NCBI GenBank assembly: GCA_016946835.1
Contig: JACVTC010000069.1
Coordinates: 117,501-132,500, forward strand
Reading direction: 5' to 3'
From: Neocallimastix lanati (nom. inval.)
Taxonomy: Eukaryota > Neocallimastigomycota > Neocallimastigomycetes > Neocallimastigales > Neocallimastigaceae
Length of the DNA stretch: 15,000 nucleotides
Notes under the pieces: generated by a model
Told to the model about the DNA's origin: nothing
Databases searched by the model: none
What the model saw: the letters and a program-made list of their open reading frames with translations, nothing else
Position numbers and translations under genes: made by a program
Shown here: positions 10,357-15,000 of the stretch, piece by piece
Numbering within the stretch: the first letter of the stretch is position 1
Layout: each line of letters opens with the position of its first letter

Positions 10357-10440
10357 TTAATACGGCATTTTGCCATGTTGCATTTCACCAAGTGGCGCAT
10401 TATTATAATGTTGTAGTTCACCAGGTTGCATTTCAACCAT
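10357..10440 (-). CDS. Possible 27-residue ORF with internal repeats (Met/Gln/Gly/Pro-rich)
   Basis: ATG at 10440 to TAA at 10357-10359. Residues 2-22 repeat a short theme: VEMQP, GELQH, then YNNAPL and GEMQHGKMPY. The underlying DNA repeats with a 33-bp period (GTTGCATTTCACCA at 10377 and GTTGTAGTTCACCA at 10410 on the plus strand), a multiple of three, so the unit stays in frame. A TAA lies three codons before the ATG and there is no AG nearby for a splice acceptor, so this would be a free-standing micro-ORF. More likely it is a relic of the C-terminus of a repeat protein captured in the palindromic element. A protein product is not demonstrated. Confidence 0.3.
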   Translation of the reverse strand: MVEMQPGELQHYNNAPLGEMQHGKMPY

Positions 10441-10661
10441 TGAAAATTATTAATAAATAAATAAAATAAATTAAAATATTATTAATATAGATGTTATTTA
10501 TTTAATAATAAATAATATTAAAAATAATATTGATTATTAAATAAATATTAAATATATTTTTTATAATTAACTATTATAAATCATAGTGAGAGTTGCATTT
10601 TGTCAAGTGGCGTATTAATAAAAATTTGCATTTTATGAAACGCCACTTGGTGAAATGCAAC
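10377..10661. mobile_element. Palindromic, GC-richer repeat element (MITE-like or gene-fragment inverted repeat)
   Basis: A perfect 21-bp inverted repeat bounds it: 10377-10397 (GTTGCATTTCACC..GGCG) and 10641-10661. A third, slightly changed copy at 10592-10613 faces the right copy across a 26-nt loop, giving a 22-bp hairpin. A fourth degenerate copy is at 10410-10436. The centre (10441-10590) is AT-only. TGGGAG at 10268-10273 and CTCCCA at 10663-10668 are mirrored outside the arms and may be the true ends. There is no transposase and I could not identify a target-site duplication. It could be a non-autonomous element or a self-inverted piece of coding repeat. Confidence 0.5.
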
Positions 10662-11166
10662 CCTCCCATTAAATTCTATTAAATAAAATATTAATTTTTT
10701 TTTTTTTTTTTCTTGTATTAATTTGTTATATCTCTTATTACTTTTTCTTTAAAAATAAAAAAGAAATATTTTTATTTTATATATATATATACTTTTTTTT
10801 ATTTTTTATATTTTATTATTACTATTATTATTATTATATTTATATACAAAGTAAAAAAACATTTATATAGTATTAAAAAAAAATATTGATAATAATTATA
10901 AAAAAAAAGGTAAAAACAACATATATATATAATATTTTAGGATTAGTTTTACTACTATCAAAAAATAAAACAAAATAAGAAAAATGTATTATATAAATTA
11001 AAAAAAAAAAAAAAAAACTGAAAAATAAATATAACTTTTTTATTTTCTTTTACAAGATTAGTCGAAAATTATATTATATTGAATAAAAATTATTGATTTT
11101 AAAAGTTTGAAGTAAAATAATAATAAAATAAAATAAAATAATAAAAAAAATAAAATAAAATAAAAT

Positions 11167-11210
11167 AAAAAAATAATAAAATTGAAATAAAAAAATAATA
11201 AAATTGAAAT
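11167..11210. repeat. Perfect 22-bp tandem duplication
   Basis: Two identical adjacent copies of seven A, then TAATAAAATTGAAAT, within AAAAT-rich DNA. A recent slippage duplication is the simplest origin. Confidence 0.8.
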
Positions 11211-11577
11211 ATTAATTAATTAAAATTGCTTTTTTAATAATATATAAAATAAAAAGTAATAATAAAAAAAATAAAAAAAAATAAAAATAAAAATAAAAAT
11301 AAAAATAAGTTTAAAATAAAGAATTTATATATAAATATATAATTTAAAATAAAATATTAATAATTAAAATTAAATAATAGATAGAGGGTGATGATCAAAT
11401 GCGTTAAATTAGAATTCACAAGAATAAATTTGTTCTGTTATATTTATGTTATATTATTTCATTATTATATTATTGTTTTCTTATATGTCATTATTATTTG
11501 ATATTATTATTATTTTATATCATTATTACTGTTATTGGTATTGTTATCAACAGGTATTAAGCTTATATATATATATA

Positions 11578-13191
11578 TTAATAATAATCTTTATCAAAAC
11601 TAGTATCATTATAATAATCATGTAATTTATTGTTTGTATCATAAATTATTTCTTTATAATTATTTAAACTATCATTAGAATGATTGATACTATTTAAAGA
11701 TAAACTACGATTATGCTTTATTGGTGAATTATTACTAATGATAAATGTATTATTTTTTAATGAACCTTCATCATCACTTATTAAATCAGTATTTTGATCC
11801 TTTTTATTGAAATTGGAACCATACTTCATCCTAGAATTAAAAATACTGTTATTACTATTTAATTTTGTTTCATCTGATTCACCGGATCCACAAAACTTAA
11901 CAGAATTAGGGGCATCATTATTTTTATTATTAATGAAATCTTTATTTTTGAGATCATCCTTTTTAGGATTATCTTCAAATCTTTTTAAACTTGATTCACC
12001 ACTATTTAAACCATTATTACTATAAACAAAACCATTCTCATTTGTTTTATTATATAATGATGGTTGTAATCCTTGATCCCTAGTATTACCAGAAACTCTG
12101 GGTTGATGATTTGTTGGAATGTATTTATATTTCTTTGAAAAGGAGTCACTATCTTCAAAAGTTATATCCATTTCTGAAAAGGCACGTTTTGACTTTAATT
12201 GAAATTCACAATATTTCTTAATGCATGGAACTACTAATTTATCATAAATAGTTTCACGTCCATCCCTGTATCCCATCCAATAAATAATACCGAATTTCAT
12301 TACCCAATACCATGAATATTTGATAGTATTTTTGACTTTTTGACCGCAATAACTTAATAAACGATAGGATAATGGGGTAACATAAGAGACGGTAGAAACT
12401 GTATCTTTACCGGTATCCCGAAGAAGATAGGGAGTTGTAGTTATAACAGTTTTTGTAATAGTTGACTCTATAACAGGCTTACTTTTATTAATAAATAAAT
12501 TATCAGTAATATTAAATAAGGAACTAATGATAAGATAGATTAACCAAGTTTTAAATTTATGAGTTTTTACGTATTCGAAAGGTACTGTTTCTTCTTCATC
12601 ACTTTTATTCGATAATCCAAAATTAGTATCTTTATTTTTATTACTTCCTAACAATTCGGGTTCTTTCATTAACATTTTGGTGACAGAGATTGCAGGTGTG
12701 AGATAAGTAAATATATCTAATAATAACTTTTTTTGTTTTCTTAAAACAGTATTAGCTACATAAAATATAGTGATGGTTGCAATTGCACCAGCTGCTCTAA
12801 TAGTGCTTTCTTTAGAAAGACCAAGAATTTTAACAATAAAAAGATAAGTTTTATTATTTAATAATAAAACTTCAAGTTTATTTATTTGTGGAAGAAATTT
12901 TTTTTGTAAAATATTGATGAAATTATGAACATTTTCACCAAGTTGTTCATTTTTTAATAGTATATCCAGCACTTTATTTACTGGTGTTGTTATTGGATAT
13001 TTATTTAAAGTTTCATCAAGTTCTTTTTCATTTTTATTGAAATTCAATTTCTCATGATTTATAGGCTTACTTTCAATATTACTAATACTATAATAAGTAG
13101 TGGGCTGTTCTCTCATCATACTACTATTTATATTATTTGAAGTTTTATTTCTTCCTAAATCCATAACAAATTGATAATTATTTTTTGTCAT
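11578..13191 (-). CDS. Yop1/REEP-like (TB2/DP1/HVA22) ER membrane protein with long Asn/Ser-rich tail
   Basis: One 537-residue frame, ATG 13191. Yop1/DP1/REEP proteins insert hairpins into tubular ER and bend it. Family resemblance lies in residues 104-330. INKLEVLLLNNKTYLF and ILGLSKESTIRA precede TM1 (about 131-150). Then comes LLLDIFTYLTPAISVTKML (156-174), which fits the family's L..fvyPaYaS.kal core. WLIYLIISSLFNITDNL (216-232) fits WLtYWvvfa.ftvvE. KFGIIYWMGYRDGRETIYDKLVVPCIKKY (299-327) fits the late P.f.Ga..iY..fl.P.l..y segment. It is much longer than Yop1 (about 180 aa): it adds a polar N-terminus (1-100), loops at 175-212 and 234-290, and a low-complexity Asn/Ser/Asp/Lys tail (about 340-537). 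The core Pro-Tyr and Trp-Glu signatures are changed, so this is a divergent member. Intronless. Frame certain; family by pattern only. Confidence 0.65.
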   Translation of the reverse strand: MTKNNYQFVMDLGRNKTSNNINSSMMREQPTTYYSISNIESKPINHEKLNFNKNEKELDETLNKYPITTPVNKVLDILLKNEQLGENVHNFINILQKKFLPQINKLEVLLLNNKTYLFIVKILGLSKESTIRAAGAIATITIFYVANTVLRKQKKLLLDIFTYLTPAISVTKMLMKEPELLGSNKNKDTNFGLSNKSDEEETVPFEYVKTHKFKTWLIYLIISSLFNITDNLFINKSKPVIESTITKTVITTTPYLLRDTGKDTVSTVSYVTPLSYRLLSYCGQKVKNTIKYSWYWVMKFGIIYWMGYRDGRETIYDKLVVPCIKKYCEFQLKSKRAFSEMDITFEDSDSFSKKYKYIPTNHQPRVSGNTRDQGLQPSLYNKTNENGFVYSNNGLNSGESSLKRFEDNPKKDDLKNKDFINNKNNDAPNSVKFCGSGESDETKLNSNNSIFNSRMKYGSNFNKKDQNTDLISDDEGSLKNNTFIISNNSPIKHNRSLSLNSINHSNDSLNNYKEIIYDTNNKLHDYYNDTSFDKDYY

Positions 13192-13382
13192 TTTGAATTA
13201 TTTTATTATAAATTATTTTCAATAAATATATTTATAAAAAAAAATAGAACTAAAAAAAAGGGAATATTTGAATCTATTTTTTATTTTTATTTTTTTTTTT
13301 GAAGTTCGAATATAATAATATATTATTCAATTATGATTATTGTTGAATGTTATAATATAAGGCAAAATAAATTAAAAAGAAA

Positions 13383-13432
13383 GTTTTGTTTGAAATTTGA
13401 TTTGACTAAGATAATTATGTAATCAAACAAAA
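13383..13432. repeat. 10-bp inverted repeat TTTTGTTTGA / TCAAACAAAA
   Basis: Perfect arms at 13384-13393 and 13423-13432 with a 29-nt loop, about 190-240 bp upstream of the Yop1/REEP-like start codon. It could be a paired promoter site or a chance hairpin. Confidence 0.4.
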
Positions 13433-14098
13433 ACAAAAATAAAAATTAAAAAAAAAAAGTAATATATAAATAAAATATATAAATAAAAATAAACTAAAAC
13501 TTTTAATATAACATTACAGAAACAATAATACTAGTAAAATTGTGTTTAAATAAATCGAAAATCGAAATAAAAATAATAATAGTAATATATATATAAATAT
13601 ATACTTTTATAATAAATAAAATTATCTACCAATTCATATAATAAAAGAATCAATCAAAGTTGTCATTTATTAAATATTTTTAGTGTTTAATAATATTAGA
13701 TGTTAAATATTTGACTGAAATTATTTTAAGGCGATTATATTATTTAATAAATTAATTATTATTGTTTGTTTATTATTAATATCATTGAAAATGGAATATT
13801 TAATTTCTCATTGAAACTATATTTACAATATTTTATTAATAATTTTTCTTGTTTTTTTTATTGGAAATTTATGAATTCTTATTTTTTTATTTTATAATTA
13901 TAGTTATTATTGTTATTATTAATAATATTATTTTTATAATAAAAACCAAAATACGAAGAAAATTAATTTTGTCTATCCTTGATTAACTAAAATTTTGATT
14001 CTAATAATATATAAAAAAAAAAAGAATATTACTAATACTAATCAAAATAATAAATATAATTTAACATTATATATCATAGAATAAATTTTAATAAAGTA

Positions 14099-14126
14099 TT
14101 ATATAATATAATATAATATAATATAT
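14099..14126. repeat. AATAT pentanucleotide tandem repeat
   Basis: About five units of ATAAT/AATAT in the right-hand spacer. It is a simple slippage repeat. Confidence 0.7.
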
Positions 14127-15000
14127 AACTAAATATTAATATTATTTGTATATATTTATATATACTAATAATTATTTTTTTTTCTCTTTTTTTTTTATAT
14201 TTATATTATCTTATCTTTATTTATAAAGTAAAGATATGATTTTATTTTTATTCATATTATATATTATATATTATATACATTATACATATAATATATTATA
14301 TTACATACTATTATTCATTTAATATTATAGTTAATCATTTATTTATTAGAGTTAATATGTCTATTATTGTATATATTAATATTATTCATATGTATTATTT
14401 ATTTATATGTATATATATACTACATTCAACTTAATAATAATAAGATTCAAATAATAATTTTATTATTATCCATATATTGCAATAAATAATTAATAAATAA
14501 ATTGATATATAAATTTAAAAAAAAACTTGATATATAAAAGTTTCGATAAACTTTATTACATATTATTCTGGTAAACCATTGGTTGAAAATGTTTCATATT
14601 TAAAAAAAAAAAAAAAAAATTTTTAAAAATTTTAAAAATTATATAAAAATGTAACACTGTTAATTATAAAAAACCATATTAAAAAATTTTTTATTATATA
14701 TAAAAAAGTTTTTTTTTTTTTTATATATACTTTTTACTATACTTTTTTTTTTTTTTAAAAAAAAAAATAGTAACACCTCAAGAGCATATATATAAATTTT
14801 TTTTTTTTGAAAAAGACAATATATATTATAATATATCTTAAATATTATTAATAAATAAAAGAGTTCCATATTCTTCATATATATATTATATAATCCAAGG
14901 CAATTTATGTTAAAACATTTTTTTAAAGTCCGAAATGGCATAGTACAAATTTCAAGTACAATTCAAATTTATTTTGTTGTTATTTAATTATCTTTTTTTT

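Larger units (their letters stand above)
9770..11577. other. Convergent intergenic region holding a palindromic element
   Basis: Lies between the 3' ends of the tail-anchored-protein gene (plus) and the Yop1/REEP-like gene (minus). The main content is the GC-richer block at about 10.27-10.67 kb, listed separately. The rest is A/T simple sequence: a 19-A run at 10180-10198, AAAAT arrays near 11115-11165, a 22-bp tandem pair and AAAAAT units near 11272-11307. About 11380-11430 has mixed composition next to the 3' end of the minus-strand gene. No other gene is supportable. Confidence 0.65.
13192..15000. other. Terminal AT-rich intergenic region, no supportable gene
   Basis: The first few hundred bases should be promoter and leader of the minus-strand Yop1/REEP-like gene. 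Beyond that are A/T simple repeats, T and A runs that pair with each other (about 14740-14770 and 14600-14640), and a few mixed-composition patches (13610-13700, 13970-14010, 14545-14600, 14880-14945). The patch at 14560-14592 reads openly in several frames on both strands but has no splice acceptor nearby. A gene continuing beyond 15000 cannot be excluded. Confidence 0.6.

Noticed and set aside
11807-12025. 72-codon plus-strand frame
   Set aside because: Antisense shadow of the Asn/Ser-rich tail of the Yop1/REEP-like gene; the minus frame covers 537 codons without a stop.
14545-14600. Mixed-composition patch that reads openly on both strands (for example SGKPLVENVSY plus, or YETFSTNGLPE-stop minus)
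   Set aside because: No splice acceptor or start in proper context and no partner exon; too short to call a gene.
14660-14941. 93-codon minus-strand frame
   Set aside because: Mostly Lys/Phe/Tyr from A and T runs; only the first 20 codons have mixed composition and no splice or family support was found.

Overview
The window reads as nuclear DNA from an extremely AT-rich fungus. The V-ATPase subunit D gene has the fungal form of that protein (for example SLAEVSYATG, the VRESVSTA block and a DEDVIF C-terminus). The genes sit as GC-richer islands, split by short AT-rich introns, in intergenic DNA made almost only of A and T. This combination fits the anaerobic gut fungi (Neocallimastigomycota). 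The placement is an inference from base composition and protein similarity; I could not run a search.

Layout, left to right. (1) 92-847, minus strand: the 5' part of a gene in at least four short exons, starting with a cyclic-nucleotide-binding domain and running off the left edge. It contains no long ORF and becomes visible only when spliced. (2) 848-3098: divergent intergenic DNA with a 34-unit AAT microsatellite. (3) 3099-3790, plus: a three-exon Golga7/Erf4-type gene, the partner of a Ras palmitoyltransferase. (4) 3791-5613: AT-rich spacer with a 15-bp minisatellite. (5) 5614-7619, plus: VMA8, V-ATPase subunit D, in eight exons, with every junction resolved. (6) 7620-9145: spacer with a TGTACAT inverted repeat and an A36 tract just upstream of the next gene. 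(7) 9146-9769, plus: an intronless 207-residue protein with a C-terminal membrane anchor, not recognised. (8) 9770-11577: convergent spacer with a GC-richer palindromic element at about 10.27-10.67 kb, whose left part encodes a 27-residue ORF with internal repeats. (9) 11578-13191, minus: an intronless 537-residue protein resembling the Yop1/REEP (TB2/DP1/HVA22) family with a long Asn/Ser-rich tail. (10) 13192-15000: AT-rich spacer with no gene I can support.

The genes are independent eukaryotic transcription units, not an operon. Three of the five relate to endomembranes: Erf4-type palmitoylation at the ER/Golgi, V-ATPase acidification of vacuole and Golgi, and REEP/Yop1-type ER shaping. I read this as chance neighbourhood. 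All five main genes start in an A-rich leader with ATG followed by a Ser or Thr codon. Four of the twelve complete introns end in AAG, an acceptor most eukaryotes avoid.

The best candidates for something undescribed are the palindromic element at 10.3-10.7 kb, including a plus-strand RNA hairpin whose only arm differences are three G.U wobbles, the 27-residue repeat ORF beside it, and the unknown tail-anchored protein. I see no tRNA, rRNA, CRISPR array or intact transposase.
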